Source: Deltaproteobacteria bacterium
GTDB taxonomy: Bacteria; Bdellovibrionota; Bdellovibrionia; Bdellovibrionales; Bdellovibrionaceae
Length of the DNA stretch: 64,000 nucleotides
NCBI GenBank assembly: GCA_013286585.1
Contig: JABDFK010000003.1
Span: 1-64,000 of the forward strand
Direction of reading: 5' to 3'
Shown: in pieces, positions 8,435 through 17,099 of the stretch
Numbering within the stretch: the first letter of the stretch is position 1
How the letters are laid out: every line of letters starts with the position of its first letter
Notes under the pieces: generated by a model
Database searches by the model: none
What the model saw: only the letters and a program-made list of their open reading frames with translations
Told to the model about the DNA's origin: nothing
Made by a program: the position numbers and the translations under genes

Positions 8435-10087
8435 ATGGATATAATTGTCAGCAAACTGCAATCGATTGTTTCAGCTTTTGGCCCGTTCGTAATTCTATTG
8501 GGCTTCTTGATCTTTGTTCACGAGCTAGGTCACTTCTTGGTCGCCAAATGGTGCGGAGTTCGCGTCGAAGTATTCTCTTTGGGCTTTGGCAAAAAACTTT
8601 TTCAGTACAAAAGAGGCGACACCACCTATTGCATCGCCATGATTCCCCTGGGCGGATATGTAAAAATGTTCGGTGACGAGCTGGGCTCCCAAATCGCAGA
8701 GAACGATCGCCAGTTTTCGTTCACCCATAAAAAACTGTATCAAAGGTTTGCGGTCGTTCTAGCTGGGCCACTGATGAATTTCTTTTTCGCGATTCTTATA
8801 TTCATGGTCGTCGCCCTGATCGGCGAGGAAGTTCGTCGCCCAGTTTTGGGTGACATTGCCGAAGGCTCGGCCGCTTATAGCGCCGGTTTTCGCTCTGGCG
8901 ATGAAGTCCTTTCGGTTGATCAGCATCCGGTAAAAACCTGGGATCAGTTTCAAGATCAAATGGACGGAGTGGTCAATTCAAAGTCTTCATTCACGGTGAA
9001 GCGTTCGGGATCTGAACAAACCATCGACATTCAAGCCACTCCCAATCTCAAAGCCAACGATAACCTTCTGAGTTTGCATCAGTACATCGGCGGAGTGGAA
9101 GGCCTGTCCCTCTCTGCTAGAGCGGCTTTCATCGGTGTGGTGCATGACTCTCAAGCGCAAAAGCTGGGGCTAGTCACCGGAGATCGCATCATCAGTGTGA
9201 ATGCTCAGCCGGTGAATCATTTTCGCGAGTTAGAAAATCTGATTTTAGTTCAACAGGGAAAATCGGTGGTCTTTGAGGTCGAGCGCGACGCCGACAAGGA
9301 GCCAAAGACTCTCAAAGTTTCGGGATCAGTTGAGGCTATCTCTAGTTTGTCATCTTTCGGGATTGAGTCTCCGGATCTTTACTTAGCCAAAATTGTTGAG
9401 AAAAGTCCGGCCGCTGTGGCAGGACTCTTACCCGGCGACAAAATTATCCGTATCAACACCAGCGAACCTAAAAAATGGGAAGATGTGCTCAACAACGTCA
9501 AAGGTTACGCTGGTAACGGGCCGGTGCAGTTCACCATCCTTCGTCAGGGACAGGAAAAATCATTTGAAATTGTTCCGACCTTGCAAAGCCATATGAATTC
9601 CCAGGGCGGTGAGGACAAACGTTTCACCATCGGAATTATGCCGTGGATCCAAGATGCACCACCCGCCATGATGCTGATGAAATCCGATGGCGTCATCGAA
9701 GCTCTGCAGCGGGGCTGGAAAAAAACTTACGAGGTCACTGGCATGACGCTTTTGAGTTTCGTACGTCTGATTCAAGGGTCTATCTCTCCGAAAAATCTGG
9801 GTGGTGTGCTTTCCATTGGGCAAGCAGCCAGCGAGACTTTTAAAATTGGTCTGAATCACTTTCTGCAATTGATGGCGGTGATCTCTGTGAATCTTTTTGT
9901 CATCAATCTGTTTCCCGTACCAGTATTGGATGGGGGACATCTGCTGTTTTATGTGATCGAAGGACTGCGTGGCGCACCCTTAAGCATGAGAAAAATGGAA
10001 ATTGCCCAGCAGGTCGGACTTGTCGTACTGATGAGCTTAATGGCGTTCTCTTTGTTCAACGATGTGACCCGAATACTTGGGTTTTAG
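8435..10087 (+). CDS. rseP: RIP metalloprotease RseP (site-2 protease), three PDZ domains
   Basis: RseP is an intramembrane zinc protease that cuts anti-sigma factors and signal-peptide remnants. HELGH is at residues 29-33 in the first membrane segment, and the third metal ligand region NLFPVPVLDGGHLL is in the penultimate one (about 490-503). Between them are three apparent PDZ modules: about 130-210 (GDIAEGSAAYSAGFRSGDEV), 220-300 (GVVHDSQAQKLGLVTGDRII) and 310-390 (AKIVEKSPAAVAGLLPGDKI). E. coli RseP has two PDZ domains and about 450 residues; this one has 550. GAGG lies before the ATG, and tsaB follows after 2 bp. Confidence 0.94.
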   Translation: MDIIVSKLQSIVSAFGPFVILLGFLIFVHELGHFLVAKWCGVRVEVFSLGFGKKLFQYKRGDTTYCIAMIPLGGYVKMFGDELGSQIAENDRQFSFTHKKLYQRFAVVLAGPLMNFFFAILIFMVVALIGEEVRRPVLGDIAEGSAAYSAGFRSGDEVLSVDQHPVKTWDQFQDQMDGVVNSKSSFTVKRSGSEQTIDIQATPNLKANDNLLSLHQYIGGVEGLSLSARAAFIGVVHDSQAQKLGLVTGDRIISVNAQPVNHFRELENLILVQQGKSVVFEVERDADKEPKTLKVSGSVEAISSLSSFGIESPDLYLAKIVEKSPAAVAGLLPGDKIIRINTSEPKKWEDVLNNVKGYAGNGPVQFTILRQGQEKSFEIVPTLQSHMNSQGGEDKRFTIGIMPWIQDAPPAMMLMKSDGVIEALQRGWKKTYEVTGMTLLSFVRLIQGSISPKNLGGVLSIGQAASETFKIGLNHFLQLMAVISVNLFVINLFPVPVLDGGHLLFYVIEGLRGAPLSMRKMEIAQQVGLVVLMSLMAFSLFNDVTRILGF

Positions 10088-10089
10088 CG

Positions 10090-10764
10090 ATGCTGGTTCT
10101 AGCCATCGAATGCAGCACGAAAGTGGCGTCGGTGGCTTTGGCTGAAGGCCACCAAGTCCTTGGCGAACTCAGCAATGATCAGCCCAAATCCCACAGTGAG
10201 TTCCTAAATCCCGCCATCGCCAATTTGTTCATACAGAGCCAGCGAAAAATTTCTGAAGTTGGTCTGGTGGCCGTGGATCCTGGCCCCGGAAGTTTCACCG
10301 GCGCGCGCGTTGCCGTAAGTGTCGCGCGAACCATTGCCTTTATACAAAAGTGTCCCGTTTTTACGCTCCCGTCACTGCACTTACTTCACGCACAGACGAC
10401 CGGTGATTGTCTCGCTTTGATCAACGCCTATAAAAATATGTTGTTCGTGTCACTGCGCCAGAAGGATCGCGCTGCGACCCCAGCAGAAGTCATTCCTGTC
10501 GATGGTCTAGAGACCTATTTGTCTCAACTTGGAATGAAAAATCCTGTTCGCTGTGTCGGTGATGGCTATGATGCTTATGCCAGTGAGTTTTCCTCGACGC
10601 TTAAGACTAAATTATTTCGTGATACGGCTCTTGCCGACCATCCGTCAGCATCCCTTTTGGCTGTTTTAGCACAAAAATCCGGAACCCAGACCTTGGACTG
10701 GAAATCGGTGATTCCCCTTTATCTTCGCAGCTCTGCCGCCGAAGAGAATCTGAAGCTGAAATAA
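10090..10764 (+). CDS. tsaB: tRNA threonylcarbamoyladenosine biosynthesis protein TsaB
   Basis: TsaB is the non-catalytic partner of TsaD in forming t6A at position 37 of ANN-decoding tRNAs. The 224 residues show the ASKHA fold: LVLAIECSTKVASVAL at the N terminus, HSEFLNPAIANLF, then VAVDPGPGSFTGARVAVSVARTIAF, which is diagnostic for the family. The C-terminal half is more variable, as usual. The gene starts 2 bp after the rseP stop, so it is in the same transcription unit. Confidence 0.93.
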   Translation: MLVLAIECSTKVASVALAEGHQVLGELSNDQPKSHSEFLNPAIANLFIQSQRKISEVGLVAVDPGPGSFTGARVAVSVARTIAFIQKCPVFTLPSLHLLHAQTTGDCLALINAYKNMLFVSLRQKDRAATPAEVIPVDGLETYLSQLGMKNPVRCVGDGYDAYASEFSSTLKTKLFRDTALADHPSASLLAVLAQKSGTQTLDWKSVIPLYLRSSAAEENLKLK

Positions 10765-10779
10765 ATTCGGGGATTCAAA

Positions 10780-11697
10780 ATGAGCGCAAAAATTTTCGCA
10801 GTGGGAGCCGGAAAAGGCGGAGTGGGAAAAACTTTTATTTCCTCAAGCCTGGCTATCACCTTAGCGAAACTTCATCACTCGGTGCTGTTGGTTGATTTCG
10901 ATCTTGCTGGCGCCAATGTTCACACCAATTTGGGAATGGAACCTCAGAAAACTTCGATTCAATCTTTCCTGAACGGCGAGGCGGATCTGGTGAACTTGTC
11001 ACAGCCGACCTCCATCCCGAAGCTTTCGATGATCCAAGGTGTTTGGCAAGAGTGGGAACAAACTCCGTGCCGCCGCGGACAGGGTCTGCAGTTGGTTCAG
11101 GAAATCCGCAAGTTGCCTTTTGACTTTGTCGTTATTGACCTAGGCCCCGGCGCCACCGCCACTAACTTAGAAATATTCTCTAGCGCCGACGAAAAAATTC
11201 TGGTCACCAATGCCGAGCCCACTTCCGTCGAAAAATCCTACCGTTTTTTTGAGGCTTGGATTCTCAAGCAAGTTTCAGAAAACACGACGCCCGACGCGTA
11301 CGAAAAAATAAAAAAAGCGGTGCAAGAATTTCGCGCTCAGAAACAACAAGGACTTTTCTCTTTTAGAAAATATTTAAATTCGACGGCGAACGTGTCCTTC
11401 GATCATTTTGATCAAATGCTTTCTCATCCCATTCGCTTAGTGGTGAACAGCTGTCGCAGTCATCAGGACCAAGATCTAGGTTACTCAGTGAAGAGTGTGT
11501 GCAGCAAATATTTCGATCTTGGAATCGACTACTCTGGATGCGTCGACTATGACAATGCGGTGTGGCACTCGATCCGTAACAAAGAGCCCTTCCTTATTGC
11601 GAAGCCATTTACAAAATTGTCCGGACAATTTCTTGCACTCGCAAAACACTTAAGCCCCTCGGAAAACCATGTCATCGGCATCAAGGCCGTGATATAA
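10780..11697 (+). CDS. MinD/ParA-family P-loop ATPase
   Basis: A 305-residue deviant-Walker-A ATPase. GAGKGGVGKTFISSSLA (about residues 8-24) holds the signature lysine pair, VLLVDFDLAGANVHTNLG is the switch I region, and FVVIDLGPGATATNLE is the Walker B/switch II region. These proteins position other machines (division, flagella, plasmids) by ATP-dependent dimerisation on membrane or DNA. The FlhG-like architecture (VDFDLAGAN) suggests a polar-placement role, but no flagellar gene is adjacent. Its partner may be the J-domain/HTH gene that starts 7 bp downstream. Confidence 0.82.
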   Translation: MSAKIFAVGAGKGGVGKTFISSSLAITLAKLHHSVLLVDFDLAGANVHTNLGMEPQKTSIQSFLNGEADLVNLSQPTSIPKLSMIQGVWQEWEQTPCRRGQGLQLVQEIRKLPFDFVVIDLGPGATATNLEIFSSADEKILVTNAEPTSVEKSYRFFEAWILKQVSENTTPDAYEKIKKAVQEFRAQKQQGLFSFRKYLNSTANVSFDHFDQMLSHPIRLVVNSCRSHQDQDLGYSVKSVCSKYFDLGIDYSGCVDYDNAVWHSIRNKEPFLIAKPFTKLSGQFLALAKHLSPSENHVIGIKAVI

Positions 11698-11704
11698 ATC
11701 TTCT

Positions 11705-12337
11705 ATGGATACGAGTGAGCGTTATAATTATTACGATATTTTGGAGATCAATTGCCATTGCCCACAGCACGAGGTCACCACAGCCTACGAGCGTTCGAAG
11801 CTGACCTATTCAGGCGAAAATCCGGCCATCTACACGATGTTCAACGAAAGCGAAGCTCGCGAGTTACTGAAAATGGTGGAAGAGGCTTACTCTGTCTTGG
11901 GAAATAAAACTCTGCGGGCTCTGTACGACGAAAAAATTGGGCAGAAACGCCCAATTGCGGATTTAAGTTTTGAATCGCTTCAAACCGAAAGCAAAACGGT
12001 CTTCAGCACACTGCCAAAAAAGCCAAGCAATGATCGGGCTCAGTTTGTCGCGGACAAAGCCATAGAAGATGAATTCAGCGCCACCACTCATTGGGACGGT
12101 ACGATGCTAAAAAAAGCGCGTGAGTATCGCAAGCTTTCGCATGATGCCTTAAGCAACATCACCAAAATCAGTGTTTATTACGTGAAGGCCCTGGAAGAGT
12201 GCGATCCTAAAAATCTTCCCGCCGCAGTTTACGTTCGTGGCTATGTTTCCCAAGTGGCCAAAGTGCTCGCTTTGGACGAGAAAAAAGTCTGTGACTCTTA
12301 CATGAAAATCTTCAAATCCAATCTTGAAAAGAAATAA
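11705..12337 (+). CDS. J-like domain fused to RodZ-type helix-turn-helix
   Basis: A 210-residue two-part protein. Residues about 7-78 look like a J domain (YNYYDILEINCHCPQHEVTTAY ... MVEEAYSVLGNKTLRALYDEKIG), but the HPD tripeptide needed to stimulate Hsp70 is absent; the loop reads YSGENPAI. Residues about 135-205 (LKKAREYRKLSHDALSNITKIS ... PAAVYVRGYVSQVAKVLAL) match the HTH_25 domain of RodZ-like cytoskeletal/curvature proteins. There is no membrane segment. It follows the ParA-like gene by 7 bp and overlaps the next gene by 14 bp, pointing to a shared unit, perhaps a pole or shape complex (inference). Confidence 0.7.
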   Translation: MDTSERYNYYDILEINCHCPQHEVTTAYERSKLTYSGENPAIYTMFNESEARELLKMVEEAYSVLGNKTLRALYDEKIGQKRPIADLSFESLQTESKTVFSTLPKKPSNDRAQFVADKAIEDEFSATTHWDGTMLKKAREYRKLSHDALSNITKISVYYVKALEECDPKNLPAAVYVRGYVSQVAKVLALDEKKVCDSYMKIFKSNLEKK

Positions 12338-13331
12338 TCCAGCCAGACTCATTGCGATCACGCCACAGATGATCGGTCTTAGGCTCGATAAAGCGCTCAG
12401 TTTTATTCCCGAAATTCACAGTCGCTCGAGGGCCGAATATTTGATCGGACAAGCGCGAGTGCAGGTGAACACCAAGCTGGTTAAGGCCTCTCATAAAGTT
12501 ATGGCCTCTGACGAAATATTGGTGGAATTTCCAGAACCAGAATCCAGCGAGCTCAAGCCGCTACCGCTGGCTCTCGACATTCTGTTTGAGGACGACGATC
12601 TGATTGTTTTGAACAAACCTTCAGGACTTGTCGTGCATCCAGCGGCGGGCCACCAGCAGGACACACTGGTGAATGCGCTGATTCATCACACCAGTGATCT
12701 ATCCATGAAGTTCGGAGAGAATCGCCCCGGAATTGTCCACCGCTTGGACCGCGACACCAGTGGCATCTTGGTCATCGCCAAAAACGACTTCGCTCACGAA
12801 GGCTTGGCCCAGCAATTTCGTAACAAAACCAATCATCGGGTTTATTTTGCCGTTGGCTTAGGAATTCCGGGTGTCTCTTCTGGAGTTGTTCAAAGTTTTT
12901 TAGCCAGGCATCCGACCGATCGAAAAAAATATTCTTCGGTTTTGGACCCAAATCGTCGGATTATTCGCGATCAGAAGCTGGCCCCCGCTTTTGGTAAGTG
13001 GGCCGTGACTCATTACCAAGTGCTAAAAACCAATCCCGCGGGCCTTAGTTACTTCCAGGTTCAATTGGAGACCGGACGCACACATCAGATCCGGGTGCAT
13101 TTGTCGGAAATGGGATGCCCGATCGTGAGCGACGAGGTCTATGGTTCTTCCAAAAACTTCAACTCGGTGAAAAGTGTCTCTCTGCGATTGCAGCTTCAGG
13201 AGTTTCCGCGCCTGGCCTTGCACGCAGCAGAGTTAGGTTTTAAACATCCACGAACCAACGAAAATCTTTTGTTCAAACAGGACTGGCCAGAGGAAATCAA
13301 AATCCGGCTGCGAGAGCTTGGGCTTCTATGA
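12324..13331 (+). CDS. RluA-family pseudouridine synthase
   Basis: Converts uridine to pseudouridine in rRNA or tRNA. An S4 RNA-binding domain lies at about residues 17-80 (GLRLDKALSFIPEIHSRSRAEYLI), then the catalytic domain with DDLIVLNKPSGLVVHPAAGH and HRLDRDTSGILVIAKN (catalytic Asp about residue 142), and ETGRTHQIRVHLSEMG. The S4 domain and overall length suggest the RluD/RluC group. The start is uncertain: a TTG at 12324 gives the full S4 domain, while an ATG at 12369 has no Shine-Dalgarno. It overlaps the gene before by 14 bp and pgeF by 4 bp. Confidence 0.9.
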   Translation: MKRNNPARLIAITPQMIGLRLDKALSFIPEIHSRSRAEYLIGQARVQVNTKLVKASHKVMASDEILVEFPEPESSELKPLPLALDILFEDDDLIVLNKPSGLVVHPAAGHQQDTLVNALIHHTSDLSMKFGENRPGIVHRLDRDTSGILVIAKNDFAHEGLAQQFRNKTNHRVYFAVGLGIPGVSSGVVQSFLARHPTDRKKYSSVLDPNRRIIRDQKLAPAFGKWAVTHYQVLKTNPAGLSYFQVQLETGRTHQIRVHLSEMGCPIVSDEVYGSSKNFNSVKSVSLRLQLQEFPRLALHAAELGFKHPRTNENLLFKQDWPEEIKIRLRELGLL

Positions 13332-14032
13332 ATTTCACGGATACCCCGCTGGGCAAAATCAATCAGGGAAAAGACTTCGTCTTTTTTTTCGGCAATGCCC
13401 AGGCCGACCTGGAAACGCTGAAAATCAAATTTCCGGCGCTGCAGTTTGCTCGGCTGAAACAAACTCACAGTGACATTGTTGTGGCCTCGGACCATCCGAC
13501 CGAGAATCAAGTTATCGGAGATGCCCATTTTACCGATCAAGCAGGCCTAGCATTGGTCAGCGTCACCGCCGACTGCGTACCCATATTGATTTACGACCAA
13601 GGTCAAAAACGAATTGCTGCCGTCCACGCCGGCTGGAGAGGGGTCGCTCAAAGGATTCTACCCAAAACGATTTCAGCGCTATTGAATTTGGGAAGCCATT
13701 CCCAAGATCTGATCTTGGCGCTAGGGCCACACATTCAATTTCAATCTTTCGAAGTCGGCACAGATGTGAAGGAACAGATTCTTGCCAGCGTGATGACGGT
13801 CAAACCCAATCACTTCCTGGATTTGTCTCAGGGAAAAGCTCGGGTGAACCTATTGGGGGTATTGCAATCGCAACTGGACGAAATGCAAATCTCAAAAAAG
13901 CAATGCTGGTGCTCCCATGAAGACACATTTAAAAACCTTAGTTTACATTCCTTCCGCAGAGACCGTGATCTGGCTGGAAGGCAGTGCTCATTTATTCAGC
14001 TGACGTCAGTTGGAACAGAACGACCGCTGTAA
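13328..14032 (+). CDS. pgeF: Laccase-domain protein PgeF (peptidoglycan editing factor, YfiH family)
   Basis: PgeF removes wrongly incorporated residues from muropeptide precursors; older annotations call it polyphenol oxidase. The family triad is visible: His in RLKQTHSDIV (about residue 48), Cys in VTADCVPILIYD (about 83) and His in AAVHAGWRGVAQRI (about 100), then LALGPHIQFQSFEVG. The 234 residues are normal length. It starts with an ATGA overlap with the pseudouridine synthase gene. Its 3' end overlaps the converging protease gene by 27 bp. Confidence 0.93.
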   Translation: MNFTDTPLGKINQGKDFVFFFGNAQADLETLKIKFPALQFARLKQTHSDIVVASDHPTENQVIGDAHFTDQAGLALVSVTADCVPILIYDQGQKRIAAVHAGWRGVAQRILPKTISALLNLGSHSQDLILALGPHIQFQSFEVGTDVKEQILASVMTVKPNHFLDLSQGKARVNLLGVLQSQLDEMQISKKQCWCSHEDTFKNLSLHSFRRDRDLAGRQCSFIQLTSVGTERPL

Positions 14033-14815
14033 ATCTGGTCGAACCCTGCCACTCACGATCGCGCACAAGTTGTCCTCGGCGCTCTCAAAGACGTCCCACT
14101 CGGAATAAAAATTCTTAGCATGACCCTTCACTGTGGCCAGTAATTTCCAGTGGGCGCCGATGCGCACGAAGACAGGTGCTCCGCTGTCACCGGGCTGTAC
14201 CCGCGAAAGAGACTGTGACTGATAGTAACCACTGAACTGCGCCCAACTGAAATCGTTCAGCCGAGCCATACGACGGAAATCACTGCTCGTCGTTTCTTCC
14301 GAGCTTAAGGTAACGATGGTCGGCCAGTAATCCGAAGGGTAGTCCCGAACGGCGGACACTTCGGCGGCCGTTGCAAGCGTTGGGAAGCGAAAACCTTCTG
14401 GCAAACTAAGAGGATGATCTAGAATCACAACGGCCATATCACCAGCGGAACCAGGATCAGTTCCCCTGGTCAGAAAGCTTCCGGTGGTTCGAACCGTAGC
14501 ATTTGGCATATATCCGATTCGTCGTCGCGACCCATCAGGCATAGTACGATAGATATAGTGCCCCATGATCACCCGAATACCACGAATGAATAATTTGTTG
14601 GCGTCATTCACGCAATGAGCGGCGGTCACCAGCATATTACTTCTTAAGAGTGTGGCCACACAGAAACCCGGACCTATCTGTCCGTCCTCTGCTCTACCAT
14701 CGACCTCGATTTTGACCACCGACGACCATATGGGGTCTTCTGCCACTAGAGAATTGGTGAGCGCAAATATCTGTTGAGAAAGTAAAATCCCCGCAAGCAA
14801 AGAAACTAGCTTCAC
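14006..14815 (-). CDS. Secreted trypsin-like serine protease (S1 family)
   Basis: A chymotrypsin-fold protease. Using the GTG at 14815 (a G-rich Shine-Dalgarno lies about 6 nt upstream) the product starts with a clean signal peptide, MKLVSLLAGILLSQQIFA. The catalytic triad is complete: His in LVTAAHC (about residue 67), Asp in GDMAVVILDHPL, and Ser in PGDSGAPVF (about 208). A longer start at a TTG (14836) would add seven residues before the signal peptide and is less likely. Expected location is the periplasm or outside the cell; secreted proteases are common in predatory bacteria. It overlaps the converging pgeF by 27 bp. Confidence 0.88.
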   Translation of the reverse strand: MKLVSLLAGILLSQQIFALTNSLVAEDPIWSSVVKIEVDGRAEDGQIGPGFCVATLLRSNMLVTAAHCVNDANKLFIRGIRVIMGHYIYRTMPDGSRRRIGYMPNATVRTTGSFLTRGTDPGSAGDMAVVILDHPLSLPEGFRFPTLATAAEVSAVRDYPSDYWPTIVTLSSEETTSSDFRRMARLNDFSWAQFSGYYQSQSLSRVQPGDSGAPVFVRIGAHWKLLATVKGHAKNFYSEWDVFESAEDNLCAIVSGRVRPDLQRSFCSN

Positions 14816-14955
14816 TGTAACCCCCCAATGGCCCAACTGACGAACACTGTATACCGCAGAAACTGGCCCGCTGCCGAACTGACTTCTGGCTTGGGTAATT
14901 AGTTCATTCTGGCCTTCTATTGGCAGCCATTGCTGGATAGAATGTCTATAGAGTC

Positions 14956-16428
14956 ATGAAATTTTTTACATTGATCATATTTACCGGGATCTATCTATTT
15001 TCAGGAGTTAGCTTCGCTAACTGCGGGGATGGAGCCCGGCAAAGCAAGGTTTACCGGGCCTTCGTGGCTTGTCAGGAACTCAGGGCGGCGAAACTGCCTA
15101 CCGAAATCAATCAGCTCACCCAGAAGATCACAGACAATGGTTTTTGCGGCATCAATGGATGCGACACCAATGAAACCTTGAACAAGGTTTGCACTGATCC
15201 CGCGGGCTACGTTTGCCAACAAAATCAGGGCCGCTATCTAACCACAGACTGCGAGATCGATCTCACAAAGCCAGAGGACGTGGCAAATACCCCTGACTAT
15301 GTGGACGCCGAGTGCCGGGCTCAGGCCCAAGCTGATTTGTTTTTTGAGGCACATAAGTCGGAATGTCCTTCAGCTTGGGGACCGGATATCTGCCAGAAGA
15401 TATTAAAGATATCCCATTCTGCAGAGTTGGATCTCTTAGAAAAAAAAGCCGTGTATACTGCTGAACGCCAAGATAAATTGACGGCTGTTTTTCAGCGCAT
15501 TCAGAAAAAATATCTTAGCCTGATCAAGACATCTACGATAATTCCGGAAAATCGAAAGTCTATGCTCATAGAAAAAATTAGACTCACTCATCTGCAAGTG
15601 GCTCCAGCGGATGATGTGCCTTGTATGAACACTGGCGCAAAAGGTCCCGAGACCGAGCTTTTCAACCAGCTTTCCCCAGATGGAAAGAACCTTATCGTGG
15701 TATGTATCGGCGCCATGTCTCTATTGGATCATCTCAATGAGAAAGAACTGATGATGACTATCGCTCACGAGCTGTCGCACAGTATTGATCCCTGTAGCAT
15801 CGAAGTGGATTACTCTCTCAAAGATCAGGGTGATCCTGACTTGGCTCTTAAAACCTTTCCTAAGCTTTTGCAGTGTCTGCGCGGCGGAACAGGTCTGCGC
15901 GGCTGTGAAAATGGAACCTTAAACTGCAATTCTGATCAGGGTATCACGCAATTTCGACATCAGTACGAGAGCGCGATCAAAGGATCTGTCCTTAAAAAAA
16001 TAGGGGCCTGGATGCACGAGCGACAATTGGTGGACGATGCTCCCGACTGTCCCATGGGAAAAAGCGATCCGAGGCAGGATGGCGATGATGGCTCTGATTA
16101 CCGCAGGGATCCTCAGCCAGTTGACCAAATTCAGGAAAGCTTCGCAGACTTTATGGGTGCAGAGGTCGTGGGCCACATACTTCAAGAAGATCAACAGCTG
16201 AAACATCTCGATCAGAAATCTCAGCTAAATGCTCTGGTGGCAACGGCGGCGTCTTTTGACCAACTCCACGGCGTCTGTCAGAAAGACAACACCCATGACG
16301 AGCATCCGGTCGGAATGATTCGGATGAATCGCAATATCATGTCCAGCAAATATTTTCGTGAAGCCTTGGGATGCACGAACGGTCCGCCTCACACGAAGAA
16401 CGCCGGCGTCACCTGCCAGGGGTTTTAG
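14956..16428 (+). CDS. Secreted HExxH metalloprotease-like protein
   Basis: A 490-residue exported protein with a signal peptide (MKFFTLIIFTGIYLFSGVSFA) and many cysteines, probably disulfide-bonded. MMTIAHELSHSID places HELSH at residues 271-275, and QIQESFADFMGAEVVG about 120 residues later supplies an ExxAD element typical of a third zinc ligand in gluzincins. A conserved-looking DEHPVGMIRMNRNIM segment near the C terminus resembles the end of such catalytic domains. The family could not be named with confidence. It is divergent from the trypsin-like gene (about 140 bp apart) and only 5 bp before the next secreted protein. Confidence 0.7.
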   Translation: MKFFTLIIFTGIYLFSGVSFANCGDGARQSKVYRAFVACQELRAAKLPTEINQLTQKITDNGFCGINGCDTNETLNKVCTDPAGYVCQQNQGRYLTTDCEIDLTKPEDVANTPDYVDAECRAQAQADLFFEAHKSECPSAWGPDICQKILKISHSAELDLLEKKAVYTAERQDKLTAVFQRIQKKYLSLIKTSTIIPENRKSMLIEKIRLTHLQVAPADDVPCMNTGAKGPETELFNQLSPDGKNLIVVCIGAMSLLDHLNEKELMMTIAHELSHSIDPCSIEVDYSLKDQGDPDLALKTFPKLLQCLRGGTGLRGCENGTLNCNSDQGITQFRHQYESAIKGSVLKKIGAWMHERQLVDDAPDCPMGKSDPRQDGDDGSDYRRDPQPVDQIQESFADFMGAEVVGHILQEDQQLKHLDQKSQLNALVATAASFDQLHGVCQKDNTHDEHPVGMIRMNRNIMSSKYFREALGCTNGPPHTKNAGVTCQGF

Positions 16429-16433
16429 GTCCT

Positions 16434-16823
16434 ATGAAAAACTGGTTTGCAATTATTTTTTGTCAGGTATTGAGCTTCACGGCGGGAGCTTATGCACAAA
16501 CTCCAAAGAAATTTCGTCTGCACGTCAACTATCCACACGCTATGGAAACTGACATCTCAATTCACTTCGATCCGTTGAAAAAAGACTACGTGATTTCGGA
16601 TCAACACGTGGAATCGGTGGTGGTCGAACATCTATTCAAAAAACTATGGAGTGAAACCCCACCCCTCGAATCCTGGCCCAACTCAGAGCCCTGTTTCAAC
16701 ACCACTTCATGGTCAGTGCATTTGGACGGCCAGACAAAAAAAATCTGCCAAAATAAAAAAATCATCCAAGGCCTAAAAAATTTCGAGAAATCGCTCTCAC
16801 TGATATTGAGGCCACGGCTTTAG
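16434..16823 (+). CDS. Small secreted protein of unknown function
   Basis: A 129-residue product beginning MKNWFAIIFCQVLSFTAGAYA, a convincing signal peptide. The start is placed at 16434 because it gives the signal peptide and lies 5 bp after the metalloprotease-like gene. The mature part contains two cysteines (EPCFN, KKICQ) and no motif I recognise. Tight spacing suggests joint expression with the HELSH protein, possibly as a partner or inhibitor (inference only). Confidence 0.6.
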   Translation: MKNWFAIIFCQVLSFTAGAYAQTPKKFRLHVNYPHAMETDISIHFDPLKKDYVISDQHVESVVVEHLFKKLWSETPPLESWPNSEPCFNTTSWSVHLDGQTKKICQNKKIIQGLKNFEKSLSLILRPRL

Positions 16824-16828
16824 GAGCA

Positions 16829-16870
16829 CCTCAGAAAGTCGCATACCTAGAGGTAGTCAACTTTCCGAGT
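16829..16870. repeat. Dispersed palindromic repeat, copy A
   Basis: About 42 nt, nearly identical to 63164-63205 (three mismatches). Arms 16830-16841 and 16858-16869 pair with two mismatches, enclosing a TACC-TAGA-GGTA mini-hairpin. It lies just after a gene end, next to the hairpin array beside tRNA-Phe. Confidence 0.7.
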
Positions 16871-16895
16871 ACCATATAGAGAGTCCCAACTGGAG

Positions 16896-16993
16896 CCGCC
16901 GAAGGCCGGCGGATCGGCCCAGGGCCGATTCGACTTTTCGGGCTTTGCCCGAAAACAAACAAATAGAATCAAAAGACCCTTTGGGTCTTTTGA
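16896..16993 (-). terminator. Array of four hairpins downstream of tRNA-Phe
   Basis: Reading leftward from the tRNA: a perfect 12-bp stem with 3-nt loop (16968-16993, touching the tRNA CCA end), a 9-bp stem with 3-nt loop (16935-16955), an 8-bp stem (16913-16929) and a 6-bp stem (16896-16912). The first is the likely tRNA terminator or processing site; the others may end the converging transcript. Confidence 0.6.
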
Positions 16994-17069
16994 TGGTGGC
17001 TCGGGACGGAATTGAACCGCCGACACACGGATTTTCAGTCCGCTGCTCTACCAACTGAGCTACCGAGCC
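16994..17069 (-). tRNA. tRNA-Phe (GAA)
   Basis: A 76-nt tRNA on the minus strand with encoded CCA. The acceptor stem GGCTCGG pairs with CCGAGCC, the D arm reads TAGCTCAGTTGGTAGAGCA, the anticodon loop CTGAAAA gives anticodon GAA, and the T arm contains GGTTCAATTCC. It lies 30 bp after the gamma-lyase gene on the same strand, so it may be cut from that operon transcript or have its own promoter. Confidence 0.97.
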
Positions 17070-17099
17070 CCTCAAGAAAGAGGGTATCAATTACATTTA

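Noticed and set aside
16994-17069. tRNA-associated genomic island
   Set aside because: No integrase, direct repeat of the tRNA 3' end, or composition shift is visible on either side.
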